This document shows, piece by piece, positions 1 to 11,742 of a stretch of DNA of 64,000 nt. Under the pieces are notes generated by a model. It saw only the letters and a program-made list of their open reading frames with translations. It was not told where the DNA came from and did no database searches. Position 1 is the first letter of the stretch. Each line of letters starts with the position of its first letter. This DNA is from an uncultured Clostridia bacterium (GTDB lineage Bacteria > Bacillota > Clostridia > Christensenellales > Borkfalkiaceae): contig CALVUC010000004.1 of assembly GCA_944363395.1 (NCBI GenBank), positions 1 through 64,000 of the forward strand, given 5' to 3'. Both the position numbers and the translations under genes were made by a program.

Positions 1-537
1 ACCCTGCTCACGACGAGCGAGGGCAAGAAGATGGGCAAGACGCAGAAGGGCGCCGTCTGGCTGGACGAGAACAAGACTTCGCCCTATGAATTTTACCAGT
101 ACTGGCGCAATACCGACGATGCGGACGTGGAGAAGTGCCTCAAGCTCCTCACCTTCGTTCCGCTTGAGACGATCGCCGAACTCACCCGCTATAAAGACGA
201 GCGCATGAACGCCGCCAAGGAGGTGCTCGCCTTCGAACTCACCAAGATGGTCCACGGCGAGGAAAAGGCGGAGGCGGCGCGTTCGCAGGCGAGGGCAGCC
301 TTCGGCGGCGAAGGGGAGATGCCCGAACGGGAGATCTCCGCGGAGAACACGACCGTCCTGCAGGCGCTCGTCGCAACGGGACTGTGCAAGTCCAACGGCG
401 AGGCGCGCCGTCTCGTCGAGCAGGGCGGCGTCACGCTGGACGGCGAAAAGGTGACGGACGCCAACGCGCCGCTGCCCGCCTCGCCCTTCACCCTCTTCAA
501 GGGGAAGAAGGTGCGCCTGAAGGTCGTCGTCAAGTGA
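1..537 (+). CDS. tyrS: Tyrosyl-tRNA synthetase, C-terminal part (5' end outside window)
   Basis: This is the 3' part of tyrosyl-tRNA synthetase, which charges tRNA-Tyr in the cytoplasm. Reading from base 1 in frame gives TLLTTSEGKKMGKT, where KMGKT is the bacterial form of the class I KMSKS loop. The conserved block SPYEFYQYWRN follows. The last ~75 residues form an S4-like RNA-binding domain (LVATGLCKSNGEARRLVEQGG, a pattern typical of the TyrRS tail). The N-terminal Rossmann half lies upstream of the window, so the CDS is partial. Its TGA stop overlaps the GTG start of the next gene, so the two are probably translationally coupled. Confidence 0.95.
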   Translation, partial: TLLTTSEGKKMGKTQKGAVWLDENKTSPYEFYQYWRNTDDADVEKCLKLLTFVPLETIAELTRYKDERMNAAKEVLAFELTKMVHGEEKAEAARSQARAAFGGEGEMPEREISAENTTVLQALVATGLCKSNGEARRLVEQGGVTLDGEKVTDANAPLPASPFTLFKGKKVRLKVVVK

Positions 538-1160
538 GCTATCTGAGCGTCGCGTCGGCAGACGTCTATGAAAAGGTCATCGAAAAGTCGCGCTTCCTCG
601 CCTATGTCGCGCACACCGCGGGCGAGGAGGAGGCGCGCGCCTTTTTGCAGGACGTGCGCGCGCGCCATCCGCTCGCCACGCACGTCTGCTATGCCTTCGT
701 CGCCGACCGCCTCGGCAACCTCATGCGCTTTTCGGACGACGGCGAGCCGCAGGGTACGGCGGGGATGCCTATCCTGGGCGTTTTGCGCGCGCGCAAGCTG
801 TTCGAGACCGCCGTTGCCGTCGTGCGCTATTTCGGCGGCATCAAGCTGGGCGCGGGCGGGCTGACGCGCGCCTATTCTTCGAGCGCCGCCGAGGCGCTGG
901 ACCGCGCCGCCGTCTGCGAATACGCCGTCTGCACCGAGGTGACGGTGCGCGTCGCCTATCCCGAGGTCAATGCGCTCACCCGTTTTCTGGAGGGCAGGAA
1001 CGTCCTCTCGCGCGAGTTTTCCGAAAAAGCCGCCTTTATTATCGCCGTGCGCGAGGAGGAGGCGGACGGTTTTTGCGCGCAGTGCGCGGACGTGCTCCTG
1101 GGGCGCGCGGAGATTTTGCGCGGAAGATCGTATTTTTCGCCCTTTCCGCTTGAAAAATAG
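534..1160 (+). CDS. YigZ/IMPACT family protein
   Basis: This 208-residue protein belongs to the YigZ/UPF0029 (IMPACT) family. The N-terminal domain carries the family signature: KSRFLAYVAHT, then HVCYAF, FSDDGEPQGTAG and VVRYFGGIKLGAGGL (roughly residues 18-110). A shorter C-terminal ferredoxin-like domain follows. The biochemical role of bacterial members is poorly defined; the eukaryotic relative IMPACT regulates Gcn2. I chose the GTG at 534, which overlaps the tyrS stop as GTGA, because translation from there gives the usual family length and N terminus. Upstream in-frame ATGs lie inside tyrS. The gene is probably cotranscribed with tyrS. The promoter of the next gene overlaps its last codons. 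Confidence 0.88.
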   Translation: MSYLSVASADVYEKVIEKSRFLAYVAHTAGEEEARAFLQDVRARHPLATHVCYAFVADRLGNLMRFSDDGEPQGTAGMPILGVLRARKLFETAVAVVRYFGGIKLGAGGLTRAYSSSAAEALDRAAVCEYAVCTEVTVRVAYPEVNALTRFLEGRNVLSREFSEKAAFIIAVREEEADGFCAQCADVLLGRAEILRGRSYFSPFPLEK

Positions 1161-1178
1161 CAAAAACAGTAGTATAAT
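1150..1178 (+). promoter_or_regulatory. Sigma-A promoter of ilvE
   Basis: TTGAAA (1150-1155), a 17-bp spacer and a perfect TATAAT (1173-1178). It overlaps the 3' end of the YigZ gene and gives a leader of about 57 nt before ilvE. Confidence 0.75.
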
Positions 1179-1241
1179 GAAAGAAGCAATGTAAGACCTC
1201 GCTTGCGCGGAGCCTTAGAATATAGCCTTCGAGGTATTCGT

Positions 1242-2303
1242 ATGGAGATCATCAAAAGAAAACAGCTCAAAGAAAAGCCCGCGCCCGGGACCGCGCTCGG
1301 CTTTGGTCACTACTTCACCGACTATATGTTCACGATGAAGTATACGCCCGACGCGGGCTGGCACGACGCAAAGATCGAGCCGAACGAACCCAAACCCTTC
1401 GACCTTGCGACCAGCATCTTCCACTATGCGCAGGGCATTTTCGAGGGGATGAAGGCGTTCATCCAGCCCGACGGCTCCATTGCCGTGTTCCGCCCCGAGG
1501 AGAATTGGGCGCGCATGAACCGCTCGGCTTCGAGGATGTGCATCCCCAACTTCCCCGAGGACATCGTGGAGGAGGGGCTGGAAACGCTTCTGAAGCTGGA
1601 AAAGGACTGGATCCCGACGCAGCCCGGCACGGCGCTCTATATCCGCCCGACCATCGTCGCCACGCGCGTCATGCTCGGCGTTCACGCCTCCACCGAATAT
1701 CTCTTCTTCATCATCCTCTCGCCCGTCGGCAGCTATTACGCGCACGGGCTGGAGCCCACAAAGCTCATCGTCGAGGACTTCTATACCCGCGCGACGCTGG
1801 GCGGCACGGGCGAGGCGAAGTGCCTCGGCAACTACGCCGCCTCCATGAAGGCGGGGGAAGAAGCGGAGGAAAAGGGCTTCGATCAGGTGCTCTGGCTGGA
1901 CGCCAAGGAGAAGAAGTACGTCGAAGAAGTGGGCAGCATGAATATGTTCTTCGTCATCGGCGGCGAGGTCGTCACGCCCGCGCTCGTCGGTTCCATCCTG
2001 CCCGGCATCACGAGAAAGAGCTGCATCCGTGTATTGGAGGACAAGGGCATCCCCGTCTGCGAGCGCCGCGTCTCCATCGACGAGGTGCTTGCCGCGTCCG
2101 AGAACGGCACGCTGGACGAGGCGTTCGGCACGGGTACGGCGGCGGTCATCTCGCCCGTCGGGCTCATCCGTTACAAGGATAAAGACTATACGATCAACGG
2201 CGGCAAGATGGGGGCGATCACAAAGATGCTCTACGATACCATCACGGGGATCCAGTACGGCACGCTGCCCGATCCCTACGGCTGGAAAAAGATGATAAAA
2301 TAA
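1242..2303 (+). CDS. ilvE: Branched-chain amino acid aminotransferase
   Basis: This 353-residue class IV PLP aminotransferase interconverts Val, Leu and Ile with their 2-keto acids. Length and motifs match the type II (eukaryote-like) branched-chain aminotransferases: HYAQGIFEGMKA, NWARMNRSASRMC, LYIRPT and GTGEAKCLGNYAAS. The Lys in the last motif (K193) is the expected PLP Schiff-base residue. The C-terminal GTGTAAVISPVG motif is also present. I chose ATG 1242 because GAGG at 1231-1234 is well spaced. A consensus promoter lies just upstream and a strong terminator follows, so the gene is monocistronic. The gene symbol rests on family similarity. Confidence 0.93.
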   Translation: MEIIKRKQLKEKPAPGTALGFGHYFTDYMFTMKYTPDAGWHDAKIEPNEPKPFDLATSIFHYAQGIFEGMKAFIQPDGSIAVFRPEENWARMNRSASRMCIPNFPEDIVEEGLETLLKLEKDWIPTQPGTALYIRPTIVATRVMLGVHASTEYLFFIILSPVGSYYAHGLEPTKLIVEDFYTRATLGGTGEAKCLGNYAASMKAGEEAEEKGFDQVLWLDAKEKKYVEEVGSMNMFFVIGGEVVTPALVGSILPGITRKSCIRVLEDKGIPVCERRVSIDEVLAASENGTLDEAFGTGTAAVISPVGLIRYKDKDYTINGGKMGAITKMLYDTITGIQYGTLPDPYGWKKMIK

Positions 2304-2319
2304 GTTTCCGGAAAAGAAG

Positions 2320-2358
2320 GGGCGCGCCCGCTGCCATCGGCAGCGGGCGCGCCCTTTT
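2320..2358 (+). terminator. Intrinsic terminator after ilvE
   Basis: A perfect 16-bp G+C-rich stem (2320-2335 with 2339-2354), a 3-nt loop ATC and a TTTT tail. Confidence 0.8.
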
Positions 2359-2530
2359 GCGGGATAGCGCAGCCCGCGGAGGGGGCGCGTCGGCACTCCT
2401 GCCGCGTCGGTGGGAAAAGGCGTCCGGGGACAGCGAACGTCTGTTCTTTTTTCTTTGCCGCAGCTGTTTAAGAAGGGGGAACGCGCGGTATAATAAGGTG
2501 AACGCAAAGACCCCCAAGGAGGGCATTTTC

Positions 2531-5134
<2,604 letters not shown>

Positions 5135-5161
5135 AATTTTGATCATGCAAAGGAGAAGGGT

Positions 5162-6037
5162 ATGAAAGGTCTCATTCTCGTCAATGCGTATACGCGCTCC
5201 GAACACGAACTCTATCAGCCCCGCCGCATCCGCGAGGAACTTGCGGAGATGGGGGTGGAGGCGGACATCCGCCGCAACGACTTTGTTCCCGCCTATCTCG
5301 ACGGCGGCGTGAAGCCGTGCGTCCAAGGGTATGACTTCGGCGTCTATCTCGACAAGGATAAGTACGCTTCCCGCCTGCTCGAAAGGGCGGGAATGCGCCT
5401 TTTCAACCGCGCCGAGGCGGTGGAGACGTGCGATGACAAGATGCGTACGCACATTGCGCTCGCGGGCGTTGCCGAAATGCCCGCGACCATCCCTGCGCCG
5501 CTCTCGTATACGCCCTCCGCGCCCGTCTCCGAGACGCTTTTGGACAGGGTGGAGGAGACGCTCGGCTATCCCGTCGTCGTCAAGGAGTGCTACGGTTCGC
5601 TCGGCAAGGGAGTATATCTCGCCGAGGACCGTACACAGCTGCGCGCGTATGCCGAAAAGCTCAAGGCAAAGCCGCACCTCTTTCAGAAGTTCGTCGCCGA
5701 GAGCGCGGGAAAGGATCTGAGGGTGCTCGTCGTCGGCGGCAGGGCGGTCGCGGCGATGCGCCGCGTCGCGGAGAATGATTTCCGCTCCAACGCGGAACTG
5801 GGCGGCAGAGGGGAGCAGTACCCCCTCGACACCGTTTCGGCGGCGTATTGCGAGAAGATCGCGGGCGCGCTCGGGCTTGATTTCTGCGGCATCGACCTGC
5901 TCTTCGGCAGGGACGGCTACAAGGTGTGCGAGGTCAATTCCAACGCGTTCTTCGGCACCTTCGAGCGGGTGACGGGCGTCAACGTGGCGCGCCTCTATGC
6001 GGCGCATATCCTGCACACCATGCAAAAAAACAGATAA
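5162..6037 (+). CDS. RimK/LysX-like ATP-grasp ligase
   Basis: This 291-residue ATP-grasp enzyme resembles the RimK alpha-L-glutamate ligase group. It has an N-terminal Rossmann-like preATP-grasp domain (GLILVNAYTRSEHELYQPRRI) and a CDDKMRTHIALAG segment. The ATP-binding lobe has YPVVVKECYGSLGKGVYL, a glycine loop closing over phosphates. The metal-ligand end is GIDLLFG...VCEVNSNAFF, where the Glu-x-Asn pair is typical. Such enzymes join an amino acid to a carboxylate acceptor; the acceptor here cannot be told. AAAGGAGAAGGG lies just before the ATG. The gene sits 27 bp after clpB and converges with leuS. Confidence 0.8.
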   Translation: MKGLILVNAYTRSEHELYQPRRIREELAEMGVEADIRRNDFVPAYLDGGVKPCVQGYDFGVYLDKDKYASRLLERAGMRLFNRAEAVETCDDKMRTHIALAGVAEMPATIPAPLSYTPSAPVSETLLDRVEETLGYPVVVKECYGSLGKGVYLAEDRTQLRAYAEKLKAKPHLFQKFVAESAGKDLRVLVVGGRAVAAMRRVAENDFRSNAELGGRGEQYPLDTVSAAYCEKIAGALGLDFCGIDLLFGRDGYKVCEVNSNAFFGTFERVTGVNVARLYAAHILHTMQKNR

Positions 6038-6068
6038 CGTACCCCTGCATTTTATACCAAAAGAGAAA

Positions 6069-6101
6069 GCGCGCCGCCGCGGCATTGCCGCGGCGGCGCG
6101 C
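6069..6101. terminator. Bidirectional terminator between ATP-grasp gene and leuS
   Basis: A perfect 15-bp stem (6069-6083 with 6087-6101) with loop ATT. The minus-strand side is followed by a U-rich tail (TTTCTCTTTT), so it serves leuS best. The plus side has only GTTGTT. Confidence 0.7.
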
Positions 6102-6105
6102 GTTG

Positions 6106-8535
6106 TTATGCGATGAGGTTCACGAGCCGTCCGGGAACAACGATGCACTTTTTCACATCCTTTCCCGCGAGCCGCTCCTGGACTTCCGGCAGGGCGAGGA
6201 CGAGCGCCTCGATCTCCTCCTTGGAGAGGGCGGTCGCGATCATCGCCTTGCAGACCATCTTGCTGTTGACCTGTACGGCGTATTCCTTTTCGTCGAGGAC
6301 GAGCGCCGCCTGATCGGCGACGGGGTACGCCTCTTTGATGACGAAGTCCTTTCCGCCCAGCATCTCCCAGAACTCCTCGCACAGATGGGGCGCGAAGGGA
6401 GCGAGCATCCGCACAAGATCTTTGACCGCCGCGCGGAAGAACCCGGGACACTTGCGCTCGCCGCCGTCGTATTTATACAGCGCGTTGACGTATTCCATGA
6501 TGCGTGCGATCGCCGTATTGAAGGAGAACGCTTCCACATCGCGGGTGACGCGGTCGATGGCATAGTTCTTGGCGTAGCCGAGCGCCTTTTCCTCGGCGCC
6601 GGGGATCTCCTGCTCCTTGGGCGGCTTGATCTCGGCGGCTTTTGCGGCGAGTTTTTCCACACGGTCCAGAAATTTTGCGATCGCCTTGATGCCGTCGTCG
6701 TTCCACGGCCCGCCCTCCGTGTAGGAGAAGCCGAACATCAGGTAGAGGCGGAAGGCGTCCGAGCCGTAGGAGAGGACGTATTCGTCGGGCGAGACGATAT
6801 TCCCGTGCGACTTGCTCATGCGGTTGCCGTCGGGCCCCAGGATGACGCCCTGGTGGACGAGCCTCCGGAAGGGTTCGTCAAAGTCGAGATAGCCCATGTC
6901 GCGCAGCGCCTTGGTAAAGAAGCGCGCGTAGAGCAGGTGCATACAGGCGTGTTCCGCGCCGCCGACGTATACGTCGACGGGCAGCATCCTGTCTGCCGCC
7001 TCGCGGGAGAAGGGCTCCTTTTCGTTGTGCGCGTCCGCATAGCGCAGATAGTACCAGCTCGAGCAGACAAAGGTGTCGAGCGTATCGGGATCGCGCTCGG
7101 CGGGGCCGCCGCATTTGGGGCAGGCGGTGTGCATGAATTTTTCGTGCTTCGCGAGAGGGGATTTGCCGTCGGGGCGGAATTCCACGTCATAGGGGAGCCG
7201 CACGGGCAGTTCCTTTTCGGGAACGGGGACGTCGCCGCAGACGGGGCAATGCACGACGGGGATGGGTGCGCCCCAATAGCGCTGGCGGGAGACCAGCCAG
7301 TCGCGCAGGCGGTAGTTGACCTTCTTGCCGCCCTTGCCCAGTTTGGAGATGTACGCCGCGACTTCCGAACGCGCCTCGTCGCCGTACAGCCCGTCAAATT
7401 GCAGAGAGCCGACCATGATGCCGTCCTCGGTGAAGGGCAGTTCCGTCTCGCCGCCCTTCTTTTCGATGACCTTGACGATGGGCAGCCCGTATTTTGTCGC
7501 AAAGGCGAAGTCGCGCTCGTCGTGCGCGGGGACCGCCATGACCGCGCCCGTGCCGTACGTCGCGAGGACGTAGTCGGCGAGGTAGATGGGGATCTTTTTA
7601 TTGTTGACGGGGTTGGTGCAGTACGCGCCCGTGAACACGCCCGTCTTTTCGCGCGCGGAGGAGAGCCGCTCGATCTCGTTCGCCTTTGCCGCCTGTTCGA
7701 TGTACGCTTCGACCGCTTCGCGCTGCTCGGGCGTCGTCAGTTCGCGCACCAGGGGATGCTCGGGCGCGAGTACGACGTACGTCACGCCGAAAACGGTGTC
7801 GCAGCGGGTGGTGAATACGCGGATCTTCTGCCCGCCGTCGCACTCAAATTCGATCTCGCAGCCCGTGGACTTGCCGATCCAGTTGCGCTGCATATTCTTG
7901 GTCTTTTCCGGCCAGTCGAGGCTGTCCAGCCCCGTCAGGAGCTCTTCCGCGTAGTCGGTGATCTTGAAGAACCACTGCGTGAGGTTCTTGCGTACGACCT
8001 GCGTGCCGCAGCGCTCGCAGCAGCCTTCCGTGACCTGCTCGTTGGCGAGCACCGTCTGGCAGGAGGGACACCAGTTGACGGGCGCTGCCTTGCGGTAGGC
8101 AAGCCCTCTTTTGTACAGCTGCAGGAACATCCACTGCGTCCACTTGTAGTAGGCTTCCTCGCACGTCTTGATCTCCGCCGACCAGTCGAACATCGCGCCC
8201 ATCGCGCGGAGCTGCCCCTCCATCGTCGCAATGTTCTTTTCGGTGGAGTCCTTGGGGTGGACGCCCGTCTTGATGGCGTAGTTCTCGGCAGGGAGTCCGA
8301 AGGCGTCAAAGCCCATCGGCTGGAATACGTTATAACCCTGCATCCGTTTGAAGCGCGCATAGGTATCGGTCGGGCCGTAGTTGTACCAATGCCCGATGTG
8401 CAGCTTTGCGCCCGAGGGATAGGAGAACATCTCCAATACATACCATTTCTTGCGGTCCGACTTCCTGTCGAACTGGTTGATCTTTGCCTTTTCCCAGCGC
8501 GCCTGCCACTTGCGCTCGATTTCCTGATGATCCAT
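6106..8535 (-). CDS. leuS: Leucyl-tRNA synthetase
   Basis: This cytoplasmic class I synthetase charges tRNA-Leu and edits mischarged products. The 809 residues are normal for bacterial LeuRS. It contains the HIGH motif as HIGH in [14 protein letters not shown] (46-49), a zinc-finger segment ([13 protein letters not shown]...CCERCG), the CP1 editing domain with [14 protein letters not shown], a second zinc-type insert ([28 protein letters not shown]), and the KMSKS loop as RMSKS near residue 571. A C-terminal anticodon-binding domain follows. It is transcribed alone from a consensus promoter. No T-box fits in the short leader. Confidence 0.97.
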   Translation of the reverse strand: MDHQEIERKWQARWEKAKINQFDRKSDRKKWYVLEMFSYPSGAKLHIGHWYNYGPTDTYARFKRMQGYNVFQPMGFDAFGLPAENYAIKTGVHPKDSTEKNIATMEGQLRAMGAMFDWSAEIKTCEEAYYKWTQWMFLQLYKRGLAYRKAAPVNWCPSCQTVLANEQVTEGCCERCGTQVVRKNLTQWFFKITDYAEELLTGLDSLDWPEKTKNMQRNWIGKSTGCEIEFECDGGQKIRVFTTRCDTVFGVTYVVLAPEHPLVRELTTPEQREAVEAYIEQAAKANEIERLSSAREKTGVFTGAYCTNPVNNKKIPIYLADYVLATYGTGAVMAVPAHDERDFAFATKYGLPIVKVIEKKGGETELPFTEDGIMVGSLQFDGLYGDEARSEVAAYISKLGKGGKKVNYRLRDWLVSRQRYWGAPIPVVHCPVCGDVPVPEKELPVRLPYDVEFRPDGKSPLAKHEKFMHTACPKCGGPAERDPDTLDTFVCSSWYYLRYADAHNEKEPFSREAADRMLPVDVYVGGAEHACMHLLYARFFTKALRDMGYLDFDEPFRRLVHQGVILGPDGNRMSKSHGNIVSPDEYVLSYGSDAFRLYLMFGFSYTEGGPWNDDGIKAIAKFLDRVEKLAAKAAEIKPPKEQEIPGAEEKALGYAKNYAIDRVTRDVEAFSFNTAIARIMEYVNALYKYDGGERKCPGFFRAAVKDLVRMLAPFAPHLCEEFWEMLGGKDFVIKEAYPVADQAALVLDEKEYAVQVNSKMVCKAMIATALSKEEIEALVLALPEVQERLAGKDVKKCIVVPGRLVNLIA

Positions 8536-8568
8536 TCGGTTCCTCTCAAGATACGTTTCGTTCCCGAT

Positions 8569-8597
8569 ATTGTACTATATGCGGGCGGGAATGTCAA
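8569..8597 (-). promoter_or_regulatory. Sigma-A promoter of leuS
   Basis: On the minus strand: perfect TTGACA (8597-8592), a 17-bp spacer and TACAAT (8574-8569). Confidence 0.82.
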
Positions 8598-8680
8598 GCC
8601 GCGCGCCGCGTTTTTTGCAATTTCCGCCCTTTCCTCGGGCGGGAACGCATGAAACGGAGCGTGATTCATACAATAGGTGC

Positions 8681-9370
8681 GTGGAGAGATTGCTTCTGAC
8701 CGAGCGCTGCGAGCACGGCGCCTTCCTTTCCTATCTGTATCACCGCCTTGCGGGGGAGGCGGTGCGCCTCGGCGGGCGGAGCGAGCTTGCCTTTGCGGGC
8801 GGGCGCGCCGCCGTGCGGCTGGAAGTCCCCGACGCCCGCGCCCTCCTGCCCGCGGCGGCGGACGCCGTGTGCGAGGTGCTTGCCATCGGCTATAAGTTCC
8901 GTTTTCTGGAGCAGCGGCTCAACGTGTGCCTGCCGCGGCGGGAGCGGCGGCTGTTCGCGGCGGCGCTCATCGCGGCGGATTATGCGGGAGACAGGCGGTA
9001 TGTGCGCGAGCGGCTGCCCTCCCTTGCGGAGTGCGCCGTGGACGGGGTGTACTGCTTCCGCCTCGGCGCGCTGCGCGAGAAGTGGGAAACCATCGCCGCC
9101 TGCATCCCCGCGGGGTTCTCCGCGCCCGATCTCGTGCGGTTCTGCGCCTATCTTGCGGGCGAGAGCCGCCGCACCGTCTATGTGAAGGGGAACAGCGTAT
9201 ACCGCGACGACTTTTCTCTGCTCACAAGGAGCCGCCTCACGGGCGGCGAGGACGCCGCGACGGAGATCGTCTTGTCCGACGCGGGCGTCATCTGCTGTCT
9301 CGGCGAAGTGGAGGGGAGCGTCGGCGACTTCCTGCAAAAATATTATGCGCAATGCGCGATATTTTCTTGA
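8681..9370 (+). CDS. ytxC: YtxC-like sporulation-family protein
   Basis: I recognise this as a YtxC-like protein from position and overall pattern. In many spore-forming Firmicutes a YtxC gene stands just upstream of thrS, as here. The C-terminal two thirds follow the family layout: helical segment RERRLFAAALIAAD, then VDGVYCFRLGALREKWETI, LVRFCAYLAGESRRTVYVKG, and a final strand ending LQKYYAQCAIF. The function of YtxC is not established. I chose GTG 8681 (229 residues), but no Shine-Dalgarno site is clear. An in-frame ATG at 8570 would add 37 residues that look like noise. A CATACAAT box at 8667-8674 resembles the -10 of mother-cell sigma-E promoters. Confidence 0.62.
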   Translation: MERLLLTERCEHGAFLSYLYHRLAGEAVRLGGRSELAFAGGRAAVRLEVPDARALLPAAADAVCEVLAIGYKFRFLEQRLNVCLPRRERRLFAAALIAADYAGDRRYVRERLPSLAECAVDGVYCFRLGALREKWETIAACIPAGFSAPDLVRFCAYLAGESRRTVYVKGNSVYRDDFSLLTRSRLTGGEDAATEIVLSDAGVICCLGEVEGSVGDFLQKYYAQCAIFS

Positions 9371-9395
9371 CAAAATCAAAGGAGCATATTATAAT
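9367..9395 (+). promoter_or_regulatory. Sigma-A promoter of thrS
   Basis: Perfect TTGACA (9367-9372), a 17-bp spacer and perfect TATAAT (9390-9395). The -35 overlaps the ytxC-like stop codon. Confidence 0.88.
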
Positions 9396-9401
9396 GTGAA
9401 A

Positions 9402-9604
9402 ACGGAAAGACAAGTAGTCTCCGCGCGGGGTTGGCAGAGAGCGCGTCCGCGGCTGAAAGGCGCGCAACCCGGCAGGAAGAAACGAAACCGCTTTCCCTTG
9501 CACAACGATATAAAAAGAGCGGCCGTTCGGCAATTAAGGTGGAACCGCGCGAAATTTCGCGTCCTTAAATTTCCCTTTCACGGGAATTTTAAGGACGTTT
9601 TTTT
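9402..9604 (+). promoter_or_regulatory. T-box riboswitch of thrS (threonine specifier ACC)
   Basis: The thrS leader is a T-box that senses uncharged tRNA-Thr. The T-box core AAGGTGGAACCGCG is at 9536-9549. The competing terminator is a long stem (about 9560-9576 with 9580-9597) followed by seven T's to 9604. Stem I can be drawn with a basal helix GGAAAG (9404-9409) with CTTTCC (9491-9496) and an upper helix GGGTTG (9429-9434) with CAACCC (9465-9470). An AGTAGT internal-loop motif sits at 9413-9418. In this fold the codon in the specifier bulge is ACC (9487-9489), a threonine codon followed by a purine, which agrees with the downstream gene. The exact fold is by eye. Confidence 0.92.
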
Positions 9605-9642
9605 GTGCGCGGGGACCTGCCGCGCCGCCACAGGAGGAAGAT

Positions 9643-11550
9643 ATGCAGATCGTATTGAAGAACGGGGACGCCATGCAGCTTGCGGAGGGCGCGACCGCGC
9701 AGGACGCCGCGCAGGCGATCTCCGAAGGGCTTGCCCGCGCCGCCGTCGCGGCAAAGGTCAACGGGGCGCTCGTCGACCTTTCGCACGTCCTTGCGGACGG
9801 GGACGCGCTCGAGATCGTCACGCTCAAGGACAAGGAGGGGCTGGAAGTCTACCGCCACACCTGCGCGCACGTTCTCGCGCAGGCGCTGAAGACGGTGTTC
9901 CCGACCTGTAAGCTCGCCATCGGACCCGTCATCGACAACGGCTACTATTACGACGTCGACTTCAAGACGCCCATCACGATGGAGGACTTTGAAAAGATCG
10001 AAGCGGAGATGCGCAAGATCGTCAAGAGCAACCTGCCCATCCGCCGCTTCACCCTCCCGCGCGAGGAAGCCATCGCGCTCATGAGCAAGTACCATGAGCC
10101 CTATAAAGTGGAACTCATCCAGGATCTTCCCGAGGGCGAGGAGATCTCCTTCTATCAGCAGGGGGCGTTCACCGACCTCTGCCGCGGGCCGCACCTTCCC
10201 TCCACGGGCAAGATCAAGGCGTTCAAACTCGTCTCCATCGCGGGCGCGTACTGGCGCGGCGACGAAAAGAAAAAGATGCTCACCCGCATCTACGGCACGG
10301 CGTTCGCCAAGAAGGACGAGATGGACGAGTACTTCCAAATGCTCGAAGAGGCGAAGAAGCGCGACCACATCAAACTCGGCAGGGAGATGAAGCTCTTCGC
10401 GCTCCTGCCCGAGGGAAAGGGCTTTCCCTTCTTCCTGCCCAACGGCATGATCCTCAAAAATACGCTCATCGACTACTGGCGGCAGATCCACCGCCGCGAG
10501 GGGTATGTCGAGGTGCAGACGCCCATCATCCTCAACCGTTCCCTCTGGGAGACGTCGGGGCATTGGGATCACTATAAAGAGAATATGTACACGACCAAGA
10601 TCGACGGCGAGGACTGCGCGATCAAGCCCATGAACTGTCCCGGCGGGCTGCTCGTGTACAAGACGCAGCCGCACAGCTACAAAGATCTTCCTATCCGCAT
10701 GGGCGAGCTGGGCATCGTCCACCGCCACGAGAAGAGCGGGCAGCTGCACGGGCTCATGCGCGTGAGGTGCTTCACGCAGGACGACGCGCACATCTTCATG
10801 CTGCCCGAGCAGATCACCGGGGAGATCAAGGGCGTCGTGCGCATCATCGACGAGGTGTACAAACTCTTCGGCTTCAAGTATCACGTCGAACTCTCCACCC
10901 GTCCCGAAAATTCCATCGGCAGCGACGAGGACTGGGAGGCGGCGACCAACGCCCTGCGCGCCGCGCTCGACGAGATCGGGCTCGACTATGTCGTCAACGA
11001 GGGCGACGGCGCCTTCTACGGTCCCAAGATCGACTTCCATCTCGAAGATTCCATCAAGCGTACCTGGCAGTGCGGCACCATCCAGCTTGACTTCCAGCTT
11101 CCCCAGCGCTTTGAGATCGAATACGTCGGCGAGGACGGGCAGAAACACCGCCCGATCATGATCCACCGCGTCGTGTTCGGCTCCATCGAGCGCTTCATCG
11201 GCATCCTCATCGAGCACTTTGCGGGCAAATTCCCCGTCTGGCTCGCGCCCGAGCAGGTCAAGGTGCTTCCCGTCACCGACCGCGCCGCAGACTATGCGCA
11301 GGCGCTCGTCAAAGAGATGAACGCGATGGGGCTGCGCGCCTCCGCCGACCTCAGAAAGGAGAAGATCGGCAGGAAGATCCTCGACGCCGAAGTCGAGAAG
11401 GTCCCCTACAAGCTCATCGTCGGCGACAAGGAAGTGGAGAGCGGCACGGTCTCCGTCCGCCGCCGCGGCGAGGGGGATATCGGCGCGATGGCGAAGGACG
11501 ATTTCTTCGCGCTCGTCAAAAAGGAAAACGACGAAAAGACGATTTTCTGA
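9643..11550 (+). CDS. thrS: Threonyl-tRNA synthetase
   Basis: This class II synthetase charges tRNA-Thr and edits Ser-tRNA-Thr. The 635 residues match the full bacterial enzyme: TGS domain (1-~60), editing domain with the HTCAHVLAQA motif and the C-terminal HxxxC-type zinc-like set, class II core with motif 2 (RMGELGIVHRHEKSGQLHGLMRVRCFTQDD in part) and motif 3 GSIERFIGILIEHFAGKFP, and an anticodon-binding domain (VKVLPVTDRAADYA onward). The start is ATG 9643 with AGGAGG at 9632-9637. The gene is controlled by the upstream T-box. Confidence 0.98.
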   Translation: MQIVLKNGDAMQLAEGATAQDAAQAISEGLARAAVAAKVNGALVDLSHVLADGDALEIVTLKDKEGLEVYRHTCAHVLAQALKTVFPTCKLAIGPVIDNGYYYDVDFKTPITMEDFEKIEAEMRKIVKSNLPIRRFTLPREEAIALMSKYHEPYKVELIQDLPEGEEISFYQQGAFTDLCRGPHLPSTGKIKAFKLVSIAGAYWRGDEKKKMLTRIYGTAFAKKDEMDEYFQMLEEAKKRDHIKLGREMKLFALLPEGKGFPFFLPNGMILKNTLIDYWRQIHRREGYVEVQTPIILNRSLWETSGHWDHYKENMYTTKIDGEDCAIKPMNCPGGLLVYKTQPHSYKDLPIRMGELGIVHRHEKSGQLHGLMRVRCFTQDDAHIFMLPEQITGEIKGVVRIIDEVYKLFGFKYHVELSTRPENSIGSDEDWEAATNALRAALDEIGLDYVVNEGDGAFYGPKIDFHLEDSIKRTWQCGTIQLDFQLPQRFEIEYVGEDGQKHRPIMIHRVVFGSIERFIGILIEHFAGKFPVWLAPEQVKVLPVTDRAADYAQALVKEMNAMGLRASADLRKEKIGRKILDAEVEKVPYKLIVGDKEVESGTVSVRRRGEGDIGAMAKDDFFALVKKENDEKTIF

Positions 11551-11567
11551 AAACCCCGTCAAAATCG

Positions 11568-11596
11568 TTGACAAAGGGCAAACTTTCTGCTAAAAT
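11568..11596 (+). promoter_or_regulatory. Sigma-A promoter of infC-rpmI-rplT
   Basis: Perfect TTGACA (11568-11573), a 17-bp spacer and TAAAAT (11591-11596), directly after thrS. Confidence 0.85.
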
Positions 11597-11602
11597 AAGC
11601 AA

Positions 11603-11742
11603 AGTCAAGCAGAGGTGAACCCTTCTCCCCGTATCTGCTCACGCGGAACGGGCCGATTTGAACGCAGCATTTTTACGCGCGTATTTTGCAGATCGAGGGC
11701 CGCACTCTGTGCGGCCCTATTCTTTTTCCGAGGTGGAGAACC
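11603..11742 (+). promoter_or_regulatory. infC leader with attenuator (L20-type leader candidate)
   Basis: A leader of about 140 nt precedes infC. It ends in an intrinsic terminator: a 10-bp stem AGGGCCGCAC (11696-11705) with GTGCGGCCCT (11709-11718), loop TCT, then ATTCTTTTT. In Bacillus this operon is repressed by ribosomal protein L20, which binds such a leader and favours termination. The position, length and terminator fit that model. I did not verify the L20-binding fold. Confidence 0.7.

Noticed and set aside
2460..2530. CIRCE or CtsR operator before clpB
   Set aside because: No TTAGCACTC/GAGTGCTAA pair and no tandem GGTCAAA-type heptads found.
5926..8652. A 908-codon plus-strand frame opposite leuS
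   Set aside because: leuS carries all class I synthetase motifs and its own promoter; the opposite frame has none.
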